A stretch of 64,000 bases of DNA from Phyllobacterium phragmitis (GTDB lineage Bacteria > Pseudomonadota > Alphaproteobacteria > Rhizobiales > Rhizobiaceae): positions 225,022 to 289,021 of the forward strand of contig NZ_PVBR01000006.1 in assembly GCF_002980495.1 (NCBI RefSeq), written 5' to 3'. The notes below the pieces were generated by a model. It saw nothing but the letters and a program-made list of their open reading frames with translations. It did not search any database and was not told the origin of the DNA. The position numbers were made by a program, and so were the translations under genes. Below, in pieces: positions 25,712 through 35,637 of this stretch; within the stretch, counting starts at the first letter, position 1, and each line of letters opens with the position of its first letter.

Positions 25712-27022
25712 CTAGCGCGACGCTCCCGGGAAAATCATGTCCTGCTCGACAAGGACGTTGAAGCGGTAGCCGGGCCGGATCTCCAAGGTTGGCTGAACAT
25801 TGAGATTTCGGGAGACGGTTTGTTCCGCCATCTGGCCAAATGTCTCCGCGAAACTCCTGCGGGCCGCATCCTCGGCGCTGTTGGATTGACCGAAGGCGTT
25901 GCGGTCTTGCGGGATCAGCATTTCGGTTCCCGCGCCGATCAGCGCGACCAGGATCGCCGAGCCAAAGGTGCGCAGATAATGGTTGTCGACCCGATCACTG
26001 AAGCCGCCATAGCCGGCGGCGTCCACGCCGGGCATACCGCCAATCTGCAGTGTCGCGCCATTGGGGAAAATGAGGTCAGTCCAGATCACCAGAACACGGC
26101 TCTGGCCGAACACGACCTTGGAGTCATAGCGGCCGAGAAGCTTCGATCCTTGCGGGATCAGAACGTGGTGGCCCGTGGCGCTGTCATAGACATTCTGGGA
26201 AACCTGCGCGGTGATGCGGCCAGGAAGGTCCGAGTTGATGCCGGTGACGAGCGTTGCCGGGATGACCGACCCGCGCTTGAGCTCATAGGGCGATTGTTGT
26301 GCAACGACCTGGTTCGGCAGGTAGCCAAGATCGCGGATGTCCTGATTGAAGAAATTCTCCTTGGCCGCCTGCCCGTTCGGATCTCTGGTTTGCCCCAGCC
26401 TGCCCGACTGCATCGCGGCAGCATAAAGATCCAGCGCGCCGGCAGGTCGGGCAGCATTGCCTGAAGACGGCATCCCTTCTGTCTTCGGGTTCTCGCCCTG
26501 AGCGTTCAGGTCCTGCAGACTGACGGCGATTGGCGAATTGAAAGCCGCCTCATCAGCCTGGATGCTCGCCATGTGCTGGCGATGAAGTTCACGCAATATC
26601 TGTTCTTGCTGCTCGCGCTCGATACGCGCCCGCCAGACGGCTTCCGGCTCAAGACCAGTGCCCTCTTCGCGAACTTGGCTCTGTTGCTCCGTCATTGATG
26701 ACGGCGCCGTGTCTTCGATGACGCGCGGCTCGACCGGCGTCGGCTGGAGTGGGGTTGCCCGTACTGGCTCACCAATAATCCCGTCCGACACACCCTGCTT
26801 CAACTGATCGGCATAGGTTGACGCCGGCCGCGAGCCCGGATTGACGTCTTCGCCTTGTCGATTGCCAAAAACAAGCCCGCGATTGGCCAAGCCATAGATG
26901 ATGACGGCGAAGAACAACACCACGAGCGCAATCGCGCCGAAGATCGGCAGCCGGTTCAGACGGCGAATATTCGGGCTCTTTGCTGACGACGGTTCTCCAC
27001 CGAGCTTGAGGGCTTCGTTCAC
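25712..27022 (-). CDS. trbI: conjugal transfer protein TrbI (VirB10 family)
   Basis: A 436-residue inner-to-outer-membrane channel protein. One membrane segment near residues 29-47 is followed by a Pro/Gln-rich periplasmic linker and the C-terminal VirB10 beta-barrel domain (from about residue 240). It spans the envelope as part of the type IV secretion core. It is the last gene of the trb operon, one base after trbH. Confidence 0.92.
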   Translation of the reverse strand: MNEALKLGGEPSSAKSPNIRRLNRLPIFGAIALVVLFFAVIIYGLANRGLVFGNRQGEDVNPGSRPASTYADQLKQGVSDGIIGEPVRATPLQPTPVEPRVIEDTAPSSMTEQQSQVREEGTGLEPEAVWRARIEREQQEQILRELHRQHMASIQADEAAFNSPIAVSLQDLNAQGENPKTEGMPSSGNAARPAGALDLYAAAMQSGRLGQTRDPNGQAAKENFFNQDIRDLGYLPNQVVAQQSPYELKRGSVIPATLVTGINSDLPGRITAQVSQNVYDSATGHHVLIPQGSKLLGRYDSKVVFGQSRVLVIWTDLIFPNGATLQIGGMPGVDAAGYGGFSDRVDNHYLRTFGSAILVALIGAGTEMLIPQDRNAFGQSNSAEDAARRSFAETFGQMAEQTVSRNLNVQPTLEIRPGYRFNVLVEQDMIFPGASR

Positions 27023-27023
27023 A

Positions 27024-27485
27024 TCAGCCCCCCTGCCCCGTCGTCATAACCGACAATGGGCTCGATGGCGTCGCCCCGGTAGAGGTGATCGTATAGATGC
27101 GTGTTAGCGTCAGACTTTCGGTCGACAAACGGGCCAGGAGGTCGTTGTCGAATGTGTCCACGACATAGGCGAGCGGGACGATATTGGTTCCTTCGGCTTG
27201 CTGATCGGTCACCACAGCATATCCCCACCCTTTCAGCGAGTGCTCGAGGGTTTGGCCAAAGATCGAACCATCGGGTGTCAATTGGATCGTGGTCGTTCCC
27301 GGCCCGACATGCTCGGCCAATCGGCCAACCATGTCGCCGGCGATCGCATTGGCAGCTTCCGGCGAAAGACCGCTATAGGCCGAGCTGGCGATCAGTCCGG
27401 AGCCGCCAAGCGTCTGGCAGCCGGCAAGAGCCATCATGCAAAAAAGCGCGCCGATGAGCTGCCTGCTGAATCCGAAGAGCCCCAT
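27024..27485 (-). CDS. trbH: conjugal transfer lipoprotein TrbH
   Basis: A 153-residue lipoprotein with signal MGLFGFSRQLIGALFCMMA and lipobox LAGC at about residues 20-23. It lies between trbG and trbI as in Ti/Sym plasmid trb operons, and is thought to help anchor the outer-membrane part of the mating channel. Confidence 0.82.
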   Translation of the reverse strand: MGLFGFSRQLIGALFCMMALAGCQTLGGSGLIASSAYSGLSPEAANAIAGDMVGRLAEHVGPGTTTIQLTPDGSIFGQTLEHSLKGWGYAVVTDQQAEGTNIVPLAYVVDTFDNDLLARLSTESLTLTRIYTITSTGATPSSPLSVMTTGQGG

Positions 27486-27487
27486 GA

Positions 27488-28318
27488 TCAGCTCCTCCGC
27501 CTGATGGTGATCTTTTCCTGGGAGCGGCCGACGCCTGAAACCAGGATCGCGTGATCGATGTGGTAGTCGACCACCATCATCGTCCCGGTGATCCGGTAGT
27601 TGACAATGCGGTTCTCACCTCCCGAAACGACAAACAGCACCGGCGCGGCCCGGCCTGTCAGCGAACTCGGAAACTGAATGTAGGTCTTGAGGCCGTCGGA
27701 GTAGATGCGCGTCGGCCTCCAACCAGCGCTGCCGCTGACCGAGAAATTGAAGTTCAACTGATCGGCCGGCACGCTGGCACCCGGCACGATGCTCGCCTCC
27801 ATGCGTGCATTGATCTCAGCAAGGCGCGCGTTCACGTCCTCTGGATATTCAAACCCCGCACGCGCCATATACTGACTGTGATGGGACTTGAGCTGGATGT
27901 GGTAGGTTCGCCGCGACGTGGTCACCACCATCGAGGTCACAAGGCCGGACTCTGCCGGTTTTACGATCAGATGGACCGCCTGCCCGCCTGGCGCGCCGGA
28001 TGTGGCGGGCTCAACCTTCCATCTGACGGTATCCCCAACCAGCACGTCGCGGACGACTTCGCCTGCTTGAAGCTCGATATCGCAAACTTGCAGTGGCGAG
28101 CACACGATAGAAGGCTGCACCTGCCCGAACAGGAATACGACCTTACCGTCTGGGCCGCGTGTCACGACGCCGATGCTTTGCTGCCAATGCGTGGAAAGCG
28201 AGGTGCCGCGCGTCTCATTGGCCGTCAGCTGCTGCGCGATCGCTGTATCGCAGAGGGCCAGCCCACCCGCCGCGACGATCAGGGCAAGCAGCGCCCCTCG
28301 GCTTGTTCCAGCCGCCAT
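27488..28318 (-). CDS. trbG: conjugal transfer protein TrbG (VirB9 family)
   Basis: A 276-residue secreted protein with a signal peptide ending near DTAIAQ. VirB9-type beta domains follow: [22 protein letters not shown] in the middle and [17 protein letters not shown] plus RIVNYRITG near the end. The ATG at 28318 has GGAGGG upstream; longer in-frame starts overlap trbF. It forms the outer-membrane complex with TrbI and TrbH. Confidence 0.9.
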   Translation of the reverse strand: MAAGTSRGALLALIVAAGGLALCDTAIAQQLTANETRGTSLSTHWQQSIGVVTRGPDGKVVFLFGQVQPSIVCSPLQVCDIELQAGEVVRDVLVGDTVRWKVEPATSGAPGGQAVHLIVKPAESGLVTSMVVTTSRRTYHIQLKSHHSQYMARAGFEYPEDVNARLAEINARMEASIVPGASVPADQLNFNFSVSGSAGWRPTRIYSDGLKTYIQFPSSLTGRAAPVLFVVSGGENRIVNYRITGTMMVVDYHIDHAILVSGVGRSQEKITIRRRS

Positions 28319-28338
28319 TGATGTTGCCCTCCACTCCA

Positions 28339-29001
28339 TTACAATTGGGCCGTCCACTCGAAGTCGGTCAAATAAAACCCGAGTGGGTTGAGCCGAATGA
28401 CGGCTTCGTCCTGCGGCGGCGTCAGGGTCACTGTTGCAATCCCGCGAAACCGCCGTGTTGCCCGTTCCCTGCCCTGCCGATCCCGTTCGAATTCGGTCCA
28501 GTCCACCTGATAACTCTGGTTCGACAGCGGCACGATGTTGGTTACCTCGACCGACACGGTCATTGTGCGTGCGCGATCAAACGGCGAACTGCTGCGGAAC
28601 CAATTGTTGATCTTCTCAGTCGCCGGATCGGAGGTGCGCAGCATCGCGTATGTGCGGTCGATATACTGCTTTTGCACCACGGCGTCGGGTGTGACGGACC
28701 GGAAGTTCGAAACAAAGCTTCCCAGCGTGGCGCGCACCACACGAGGATCGGCATATTCGATTTGTTGCGGAAAGCCGGCATTGGCTGCTGTGCCGAGCCG
28801 GTCGACCTCCACGATGTAGGGTACGAGTTTGACCTGGGTGCTCAGATAGAGCGCGTAGGTGAACCCGATTACCGCCATCAGCATCCCGGTAATGCCGACG
28901 ATCTTCCATGAGCGCGCGGCGTGGATCGCCGAGCCGTACCGCTCGTTCCACTCCTGGCGCGCTGCAAGATACGGGTTCTCCGGTGCCTTGTGCTTAGCCA
29001 C
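28339..29001 (-). CDS. trbF: conjugal transfer protein TrbF (VirB8 family)
   Basis: A 220-residue bitopic membrane protein: short cytoplasmic N-terminus ([16 protein letters not shown]), one membrane segment (about residues 33-51) and a periplasmic VirB8 fold. It assembles the inner-membrane part of the mating channel. Gene order with trbG and trbL is canonical. Confidence 0.9.
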   Translation of the reverse strand: MAKHKAPENPYLAARQEWNERYGSAIHAARSWKIVGITGMLMAVIGFTYALYLSTQVKLVPYIVEVDRLGTAANAGFPQQIEYADPRVVRATLGSFVSNFRSVTPDAVVQKQYIDRTYAMLRTSDPATEKINNWFRSSSPFDRARTMTVSVEVTNIVPLSNQSYQVDWTEFERDRQGRERATRRFRGIATVTLTPPQDEAVIRLNPLGFYLTDFEWTAQL

Positions 29002-29010
29002 GCTCTCCCC

Positions 29011-30174
29011 CTATGCCTTGTCGTCTTTTGAGGGTTTGCTGGTAGGCCTCCCCTGGCTTGCATCCAGTTTTGCATTGGCCAGTCCGAGGGTCGATGCGCC
29101 CCACGTGCCTGGCACGCCGATAGCCTTGTCCCGCGCGGCCGACGCTGCCGCTCCGCCCGCGGCTCCGACGCCAGCGGCCATGCCCTTGAGCGCCGCGGCT
29201 CCGAACGAGCTTCCGGCGGCGCGCGCATCCGAATAGGCCGAGGCCCCTGCCCTCGCGCCGCCCACTGCCAACGCCGCGCCGCCTGTTGCAAAGCTTGCCG
29301 CCTGAGCGCCGTGCCGGATGGTTTCCATTCCGCCTGTCACGGAGACGCCCTGCACCACACCCTGAACTATATTGGGGACGTACATTGCGATGACGAACAC
29401 CACGACAGATATTCCGCCGATCGCAAGCGTTGTGAGAAATTCCTCATTGTCCGGCGTCGAGTTGGCGAGATTGATTAGAACCTCGGATCCGATCCGCGCG
29501 ATCATCACCAACGCCATCAATTTCATGCCGACGCTGAAGGCATAGACGAGATAGCGAACTGCGAAGTCCTTGGTGAAACTGCTGCCGCCGAGGCCGAGCA
29601 TGATCATGCCGGCCAGCAGGCCCACATACATCTCGACCATAACCGAAACGAAGATCGCGGCGACGAGCGAAAAGCAGATGACAACGATCACCATCGCAAA
29701 TACGGCCGCGATCGCCAGCGCATTGTCTTCCCATATGCCAAACTTGGCTTTCTCCGACATCGACGCGGCAACGTTGATTCCAGCGTTGAAGACGTTTGCC
29801 GGCGAAGCCGAGCCGCCATCCGCACCGATCTGGTACAGGCTGTCGACGACGGCCCGCGCAAAGCCCGGACCCTGCTCGAGAATGAAAACAAACAGGCCAA
29901 TGAACAAGATTCTGCGAATCAACTCAGCGAACCATGTGTCGAGGGAGGCTGCGCCAAGCGCCAGCCACACCGCCGCGATACCCACCTCGATGCCCGCGAG
30001 AATCCAGAATAAGGAGCGTGCCGCCTGCATGATTGTGGTTTCCCAGCCTTGCGTCGCTGCGGAAACCTCATTTTCAAGCGAGGTCAGAAGGGAGCCATCC
30101 TGGGCAAGCGCCGGAGCGGCAACGATAAGGGCCGTCGTTAGCGCGACAAGGAAAATACCGGAATGGCGGGTCAT
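29011..30174 (-). CDS. trbL: conjugal transfer protein TrbL (VirB6 family)
   Basis: A 387-residue polytopic inner-membrane protein with a signal-like start (IFLVALTTALIVAAPALAQ), at least five further hydrophobic segments and a Gly/Ala-rich C-terminal tail. The ATG at 30174 overlaps the trbK stop (ATGA). It is the VirB6-like pore component. Confidence 0.9.
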   Translation of the reverse strand: MTRHSGIFLVALTTALIVAAPALAQDGSLLTSLENEVSAATQGWETTIMQAARSLFWILAGIEVGIAAVWLALGAASLDTWFAELIRRILFIGLFVFILEQGPGFARAVVDSLYQIGADGGSASPANVFNAGINVAASMSEKAKFGIWEDNALAIAAVFAMVIVVICFSLVAAIFVSVMVEMYVGLLAGMIMLGLGGSSFTKDFAVRYLVYAFSVGMKLMALVMIARIGSEVLINLANSTPDNEEFLTTLAIGGISVVVFVIAMYVPNIVQGVVQGVSVTGGMETIRHGAQAASFATGGAALAVGGARAGASAYSDARAAGSSFGAAALKGMAAGVGAAGGAAASAARDKAIGVPGTWGASTLGLANAKLDASQGRPTSKPSKDDKA

Positions 30175-30362
30175 TCCCCCTCCCCGGCCGGATCGGACCA
30201 ACGTGGCTGCATCTGCTGGCCACCTGTCGTGTCAAGGGGCTGTCGCGCCGGTGCCTGCGGGGCGGGCGTGTATGGCAAAGGTACATCCCGGATGAGCCAG
30301 ATCACCACACTGATCGCGACTACAAACGCGAGAGCGATGAAGACGAGCAGATTCCTGTTCAC
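30171..30362 (-). CDS. trbK: small membrane protein, TrbK-like entry exclusion
   Basis: A 63-residue protein with a single N-terminal membrane helix (LLVFIALAFVVAISVVIWLI) and a Pro-rich tail. Its place between trbJ and trbL, overlapping both, matches trbK, which in IncP-like systems gives entry exclusion. It lacks an obvious lipobox, so it belongs to the non-lipoprotein alternative type. Confidence 0.7.
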   Translation of the reverse strand: MNRNLLVFIALAFVVAISVVIWLIRDVPLPYTPAPQAPARQPLDTTGGQQMQPRWSDPAGEGE

Positions 30363-31156
30363 CAGCGCGGCTCCATGACTTGACCGCCCGATGTCGAAGG
30401 CGCGGATGAATTGAAGAACCGCTCACGCTGGGTCTGGGCGAGATCGCGCGCGGCTTGTTCGGATTGGTGCCAGGTGGCCATCATCGTTACTTGCTGGGAT
30501 ACGAGACCGCGCAGCTTTTGTGATTGTGCGACTTGTTGGGCCGCAATCTGATGGCCGACCTGAAGAGCTTTCATCTGCCCATCCGCTGATTGCGACATGG
30601 ACCGCAGTTGGTCCATGGTCGCTTCCTCGCTGGAAAACTGGTCGGCGGTGAGACCCGCCGCCCGCAGGGTCGAGGCAATGGTGTCGCGGTTGGTGTCCGA
30701 CCAGCTCTGATAGCTGGTCGAAAAGCTTTTGCCATTGGCTAGGCCTGTCTTGAAATCGGAAAAGCTCTCAAAGCGGGATTTGAGCACGTCATCGATGTTG
30801 CCCATCGAAAACGCCATGCCCTGCCCTTGCTGCACAAGTCCGCGCAATCGGTTGAGGTCGTTCTCGACCTGTCCCCAGATATGGTTTGGCAGCTGGGCCG
30901 TGTTTTGAAGCATGTTCTCATAGATCCGGAGCTGGTTCTGGATCTGTTCAGCCAGTTGGGTGATCTGGGTCACCTGATTCTGGATCTGCTCGGCCGACTG
31001 GCCGGTGAGTGCGATCAGTTCGCTGTTGTTGAGCAACTGGGTCCACTCGGTCGCCTGGCCCGTTACCGCGCCGGCCTGAATCTGTGCCGGAAGCAGGGTA
31101 ATGCTGATGAGCGCACCCACCGCCACTTTAAGCCTGGATGAGAATGTGAGAGGCAT
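30359..31156 (-). CDS. trbJ: conjugal transfer protein TrbJ (VirB5 family)
   Basis: A 265-residue secreted helical protein with a signal peptide ending near QIQAG and long Gln-rich coiled segments (QITQLAEQIQNQLRIYENML). The ATG at 31156 lies 29 bases inside the 3' end of trbE, as is common in this operon; the upstream extension is only the trbE shadow. It acts in the periplasm as pilus-tip or adhesin component. Confidence 0.9.
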   Translation of the reverse strand: MPLTFSSRLKVAVGALISITLLPAQIQAGAVTGQATEWTQLLNNSELIALTGQSAEQIQNQVTQITQLAEQIQNQLRIYENMLQNTAQLPNHIWGQVENDLNRLRGLVQQGQGMAFSMGNIDDVLKSRFESFSDFKTGLANGKSFSTSYQSWSDTNRDTIASTLRAAGLTADQFSSEEATMDQLRSMSQSADGQMKALQVGHQIAAQQVAQSQKLRGLVSQQVTMMATWHQSEQAARDLAQTQRERFFNSSAPSTSGGQVMEPRW

Positions 31157-33572
31157 TGCCGATCCCCCTTTCATGAAGCCAATGGACGGGCCATTCACCG
31201 TCGAACTGGTCCGCGAGCGCCCGGATGCGCTTGAGGTCCTCTTTTCCTGATGCCCCGACGAATGACAGCGTGACCGGACCAAGCGCCATGTCGAACAGAC
31301 GCCTGCCTTCTGGACTTGCAACGTAGTATTCACGCTTGGGCGTGGCGGATGCGACAATCTCGATCTGTCTCTCGTTAAAGCCGATGCGTTCGTAGAACGT
31401 GCGCGTGTCCGAATCGCGCGCCGCCCCGTTCGGCAGACAAATCTTTGTCGGACAGCTCTCCTTGAGCACGTCGATAATGCCGGAGCGTTCCGCGTCGGAA
31501 ATCGATTGGGTGGCAAGCACCACGGCGCAGTTGGCCTTGCGGAGCACCTTGAGCCATTCGCGGATCTTGTCGCGGAACGTCGGATGGCCCAACATCAACC
31601 ACGCCTCGTCGAGGACAATGAGGCTCGGCGCGCCGGTGAGGCGCTTTTCGATCCTGCGGAAGAGATAAAGGAGGACCGGCACGAGATTGCGCTCGCCCAT
31701 ATTCATGAGCTGTTCGATCTCGAAGGTCTGAAACGAACTGAGCGACAGACCGTCTTCTTCCGCGTCGAGCAGCTGCCCCATCGGGCCGTCGACGGTATAA
31801 TGATGCAGTGCGGTTTTGATCTCCCGCAATTGCACGCCCGACACGAAGTCGGAAAGTGACCGGCCCCGCGACTGGGAGAGCAGGCCAATCTGCCGGGAGA
31901 TCGCGTTGCGATGATCGGGTGTGACCTGCGTGCCCTGCATGGCCACCAGGGTTTCGATCCACCCGCTCGCCCAGGCTCGGTCGCCTTCGGTTTCGAGTTC
32001 GCCCAGAGGGCAGAAGGCCAGCGAAGTCCCCTCCCCGCCGACATCATAGTGATCTCCACCCGTTGCAAGCGTCAGCGGCAGCATCGCCGCTCCCTTGTCG
32101 AAGACGAAGATCTGCGCGTCTCGATAGCGTCGGAACTGGGCGACGATCAGCGACAGAAGCGTGGACTTCCCCGATCCTGTCGGGCCGAACACCAATGTGT
32201 GTCCGACGTCATCGACATGGAGATTCAGCCGGAAAGGGGTTGAGCCGGAGGCAACCTGCATAAGGGGCGGCGTGGCGGGCGGGTAGTAGGGGCACGGCGC
32301 TGTGGGGCTTCCGGACCAGACGGAATTGAGCGGGACGAGATCGGCGAGGTTGCGCGTATTGATCAGCGGCTCGCGAATGTTCGCGTACCAGTTGCCCGGC
32401 ATCGAGCCGAGATAGGCTTCGGTGGTGTTGAGCGTTTCGATACGGGCGCCGAATCCTTCGGCCTGAATCAGCCGGCGGACGGCCTCTGCCTTGTCCTGCA
32501 AACGTGCATGATCCTCGTCAAACAGAACGATGACCGGGGTGTAATAGCCATAAGCGACAAGTTGCGAAGCCGCCTGCGCGATCGCATCCTCTGTCTCCGC
32601 GACCATGGCCATCGCATCCTGATCGAGCGATCGGCTTTGCGTCTGGAACAGCTGGTCGAAGAACGGTCTGACCTTCTGTTGCCACTTCTTGCGCGTGCGC
32701 TCGAGCTTTTGCCGCGCCTCCTGTTCGTCGAGGAAGATAAATCGGCTCGACCAGCGATAGGTGAGCGGCATGAGATCGAGCGAATTGAGGATTCCTGGCC
32801 AGCTTGCCGCCGGAAACCCGTCAATCGCGACGATGGCAAGAAACCTCCCGTCGACCATTGGCGACAGGCCATGCTGGTATTGGGCCGTCGCCAGCCAGTC
32901 GAGATACATCGGCACGTCGGGTAGCCGTACAGGATGGTTCTCGCCTGTGATGCAGAACTGGATGAACTGGAAGAGTTCGTCATAGCGGGCGACCCGAAAA
33001 CCGCCCTCGTCCTCCGTCTCCCGTGTGACCATGCGTCGGATCGACATGACGTTGCCAAGATACTGCTCGATCTCTCGGATCGAGGTCCGGAAGCTATCCA
33101 GCACAGTATCGGCGTAATCCGCGCCGCGGCTTTCATCGTCCGAATAGATGTAGCGGACCAGACCTGCCCGGCGCCTCTCCGGCGGCCGATAGGTGAGGAT
33201 CAGCGCGTGCTCGCTTTCGTAGTGCCCCCTCTCCCGCTCAAAATGATCCCTGCGTTCTCTGTCGATCGCGCGTGTGACCGGATCGGGGAAGTGACAGTCT
33301 TCCTCAGGGGGGTAGGCGGTGCTCGGAACACGCACCGCCTCTACCTGGATCATCCAGCCGGAGCCGAGCCGTGCAAAGATCGAGTTGATCTGACGCACGA
33401 CTTCGTTGCGTTCGAGGTTGGTCGAGCTCTCGCTGTCGGGGCCGGCAAAATACCATCCCGCCATCAAGCTTCCGTCCTTAAGCAACATGATGCCGTTATC
33501 GACCAACCCGGCATACGGAAGCAGGTCGGAAAAAGAAGGGCCTTTGTGGCGGAAGGATCGAAGCGCGACCAT
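31128..33572 (-). CDS. trbE: conjugal transfer ATPase TrbE (VirB4 family)
   Basis: An 814-residue ATPase. The N-terminal CagE/TrbE domain is followed by Walker A FGPTGSGKSTLL and Walker B LIVLDEAWLMLG. The in-frame TTG at 33593 overlaps trbD; the ATG at 33572 is preferred. It powers pilus assembly and DNA transfer. Confidence 0.93.
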   Translation of the reverse strand: MVALRSFRHKGPSFSDLLPYAGLVDNGIMLLKDGSLMAGWYFAGPDSESSTNLERNEVVRQINSIFARLGSGWMIQVEAVRVPSTAYPPEEDCHFPDPVTRAIDRERRDHFERERGHYESEHALILTYRPPERRRAGLVRYIYSDDESRGADYADTVLDSFRTSIREIEQYLGNVMSIRRMVTRETEDEGGFRVARYDELFQFIQFCITGENHPVRLPDVPMYLDWLATAQYQHGLSPMVDGRFLAIVAIDGFPAASWPGILNSLDLMPLTYRWSSRFIFLDEQEARQKLERTRKKWQQKVRPFFDQLFQTQSRSLDQDAMAMVAETEDAIAQAASQLVAYGYYTPVIVLFDEDHARLQDKAEAVRRLIQAEGFGARIETLNTTEAYLGSMPGNWYANIREPLINTRNLADLVPLNSVWSGSPTAPCPYYPPATPPLMQVASGSTPFRLNLHVDDVGHTLVFGPTGSGKSTLLSLIVAQFRRYRDAQIFVFDKGAAMLPLTLATGGDHYDVGGEGTSLAFCPLGELETEGDRAWASGWIETLVAMQGTQVTPDHRNAISRQIGLLSQSRGRSLSDFVSGVQLREIKTALHHYTVDGPMGQLLDAEEDGLSLSSFQTFEIEQLMNMGERNLVPVLLYLFRRIEKRLTGAPSLIVLDEAWLMLGHPTFRDKIREWLKVLRKANCAVVLATQSISDAERSGIIDVLKESCPTKICLPNGAARDSDTRTFYERIGFNERQIEIVASATPKREYYVASPEGRRLFDMALGPVTLSFVGASGKEDLKRIRALADQFDGEWPVHWLHERGIGNASHILIQA

Positions 33573-33577
33573 GAACA

Positions 33578-33877
33578 CTACGCCTTTCGCCAAGGCGTTG
33601 ATGTCGGGCGATAGATCGGCCGATAATGGATGTGTCGGATGTAGACTTTCCGCATGAGAGGATCGGCCTTGGCCATCATGCGCAGTGCGGCCACCACGCC
33701 GATCCAGATCGCGGCACCGAACAGCGCCGAAAACCAGGTCAGCACGACGAAGATCAGGATCACCGCAGCCAGACCGGTCAGCAACACGAGTTCGCGATCC
33801 GCGCCCATAAGCAGGTTCGGTCGCGACAAAGCGCGATGGATCATCGAGACGGCGAGAGGGGACGACGTCTCAGCCAT
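33578..33877 (-). CDS. trbD: conjugal transfer protein TrbD (VirB3 family)
   Basis: A 99-residue protein with two adjacent hydrophobic segments (about residues 28-65) and a basic, Tyr/Arg-rich C-terminus ([13 protein letters not shown]), typical of TrbD. The ATG at 33877 overlaps the end of trbC by eight bases. It partners TrbE at the inner membrane. Confidence 0.9.
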   Translation of the reverse strand: MAETSSPLAVSMIHRALSRPNLLMGADRELVLLTGLAAVILIFVVLTWFSALFGAAIWIGVVAALRMMAKADPLMRKVYIRHIHYRPIYRPTSTPWRKA

Positions 33878-34241
33878 GCCCCCGCCCCACCTCCGGAGTC
33901 GATGGAATCGTGCTTTCGATATTGCCGACCGAAGCACCCGATGCTCCGAACAGACCAACAATCTGGGTGGCGCCGAGCAAGATGCCGGCAACCAGCACAA
34001 CATACATCAGCCGCCGCGCGAAATCGTTCAGTTCGCCGCCGAAGATCAGCATGCCGCCGGCGACCGCGACGGCCGCCAAGGCAATGAACCCGGCGACCGG
34101 TCCGGTAATCGACTGCTGGATCTGCTGCAACGGCCCTTCCCAGGGCAAACCACCTCCGCCGCCCGCAAGTGCGGGCTGACTCGCCAGGACAATAAAGCTG
34201 ACCGCAATCAGTGCGACCGGCCCCAGCACATTACGCGACAT
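33870..34241 (-). CDS. trbC: conjugal transfer pilin TrbC (VirB2 family)
   Basis: A 123-residue prepilin: a signal peptide ending ASQPALA, a Gly-rich linker and two hydrophobic helices. The ATG at 34241 is preceded by GAGGAGGGGG and overlaps trbB by 11 bases. It is the pilus subunit, which in IncP systems is processed and cyclised. Confidence 0.9.
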   Translation of the reverse strand: MSRNVLGPVALIAVSFIVLASQPALAGGGGGLPWEGPLQQIQQSITGPVAGFIALAAVAVAGGMLIFGGELNDFARRLMYVVLVAGILLGATQIVGLFGASGASVGNIESTIPSTPEVGRGHG

Positions 34242-35202
34242 GATGATCCCCCTCCTCGCTCGCAACCGGTTCGATTTGGTATTCGCCGTGGGCGAACCGC
34301 TCGACATGGATGATGTCGCGCACGATCCGGCCACGCGGCGTACGCTCGATGGCGACGACCAGATCGATTGCTTCGCCGATCACTTCGCGCATCGGCTGCT
34401 GGCTGGCTTCCGCGGTCAGCTGCTCGAGACGGCGCAGCGCCGACTGAGCACTGTTGGCGTGGATGGTGGTCAGCCCACCCGGATGGCCGGTATTCCAGCC
34501 CTTGATGAGCGTGAGCGCGGCGCCGTCGCGGACTTCGCCTACAATAATCCGGTCAGGACGAAGGCGCATGGTGGATTTGAGGAGGCGTGCCATGTCGACA
34601 CTGTCGGAGGTGTGCAGCGCCACAGCGTTCTCGGCCACACACTGGAGCTCGGCCGTGTCCTCGAGGATCACCAGCCTCTGGTTTGGTCCTTCGTGTGCGA
34701 TTTCCTGCAAGATCGCATTGGCGAGGGTGGTCTTACCCGACCCGGTTCCGCCGGAAACAACGATGTTGAGACGGGATGACACTGCATTCTGAATGGTACG
34801 CGCCTGCTCGCCAGTCATAATCCCATCGTGCACATAGTCGCCAAGTGGAATGAGGCGAGACGCCCGCCGCCGGATCGTGAAGGCTGGAGCGGCGACGACG
34901 GGAGGCAAAAGACCCTCAAAGCGGTGACCGTCGATCGGCAACTCGCCTGATACGATCGGTCGGTGGTCATCGACCTCCGAGCCAAGCGCGTGAGCGACAC
35001 TGCCGATGACGATCTCGGCCGCGCCCGGTGTCATGTTGCCCGCTGGCGCGATCCCCTGCCCGAGCCTTTCGATGAACAGCCGGCCATTCGGGTTGAGCAT
35101 GATTTCGACCACGCTCGCGTCGGCGAGCGCTGCGCAGATAACGTCGCCGAACGACTCTTCGAGTTTGCGCACGAGCCTGGCGTGAGAGCGGCGGTCAGCC
35201 AT
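34231..35202 (-). CDS. trbB: conjugal transfer ATPase TrbB (VirB11 family)
   Basis: A 323-residue hexameric secretion ATPase with Walker [15 protein letters not shown], an Asp box ILEDTAELQ and a [15 protein letters not shown]alker B region. The ATG at 35202 is preferred over an upstream in-frame start 14 codons earlier. It is the first gene of the trb operon, which runs away from repA. In Ti-type plasmids an acyl-homoserine-lactone synthase gene (traI) often sits here; none is seen. Confidence 0.92.
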   Translation of the reverse strand: MADRRSHARLVRKLEESFGDVICAALADASVVEIMLNPNGRLFIERLGQGIAPAGNMTPGAAEIVIGSVAHALGSEVDDHRPIVSGELPIDGHRFEGLLPPVVAAPAFTIRRRASRLIPLGDYVHDGIMTGEQARTIQNAVSSRLNIVVSGGTGSGKTTLANAILQEIAHEGPNQRLVILEDTAELQCVAENAVALHTSDSVDMARLLKSTMRLRPDRIIVGEVRDGAALTLIKGWNTGHPGGLTTIHANSAQSALRRLEQLTAEASQQPMREVIGEAIDLVVAIERTPRGRIVRDIIHVERFAHGEYQIEPVASEEGDHHVA

Positions 35203-35330
35203 TGCCTCGTCCCTCGTGCCGAACTGCTCTCGACCGCGCTTCACAAATCGAGCGAAACTTGGATCCCGTCATCATTTCGAACTCCCCCTGCAACAATGGG
35301 AGGGAAGATTTCAGCGTGAGGGATGATCGT

Positions 35331-35354
35331 CACCCTATCGAATCTGACAGGGTG
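35331..35354. repeat. palindromic element 1 (CACCCT...AGGGTG)
   Basis: CACCCT at 35331 and AGGGTG at 35349 form 6-bp arms around a 12-base centre. Read on the other strand this element starts CACCCTGTCA, the same as element 2 at 35419, so the two copies face each other about 88 bp apart. Confidence 0.6.
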
Positions 35355-35416
35355 AGTCGGCCCGAGTCGCCGACGAGCGATGGTCCGGGCGACGAAATGG
35401 GCCGCCTGAACCCCTT

Positions 35417-35443
35417 GGCACCCTGTCAAAACTGATAGGTGCC
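35417..35443. repeat. palindromic element 2 (GGCACC...GGTGCC)
   Basis: GGCACC (35417-35422) and GGTGCC (35438-35443) are perfect 6-bp arms. The interior CACCCTGTCA...GATAGG repeats the reverse strand of element 1. A duplicated operator or centromere-like site upstream of repA is the simplest reading. Confidence 0.6.
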
Positions 35444-35596
35444 AGTTGACGGTCGGAAACCAAGGAAGCTTTGCTAACCATTTGAAAACGTTGGTGGCTG
35501 CCTTAAGAGTTGGCCGGTAGGTGTGAAAGTCGTCCAAGCCGATTAAGATGCTGTTAACCAAAAAGAACTTGCGGGTCCGAGGGAATCGCCCATAGT

Positions 35597-35637
35597 AATA
35601 ACGCTTTCTCGTTCATTGAGTGGGTAAAAGCGTTATT
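35597..35637. repeat. 11-bp inverted repeat spanning the repA start
   Basis: AATAACGCTTT (35597-35607) and its exact reverse complement AAAGCGTTATT (35627-35637) enclose the GTG start of repA at 35620. An autoregulatory operator or mRNA hairpin covering the ribosome site would both limit repA translation; function is inferred. Confidence 0.55.

Larger units (their letters stand above)
35203..35619. promoter_or_regulatory. divergent control region between trbB and repA
   Basis: No gene is supported in these roughly 400 bases. They contain two related imperfect palindromes in opposite orientation (35331-35354 and 35417-35443) and the left arm of an 11-bp inverted repeat that flanks the repA start. 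The region should hold the trb and repA promoters. It is a likely place for RepA/RepB or quorum-type control. Confidence 0.6.
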
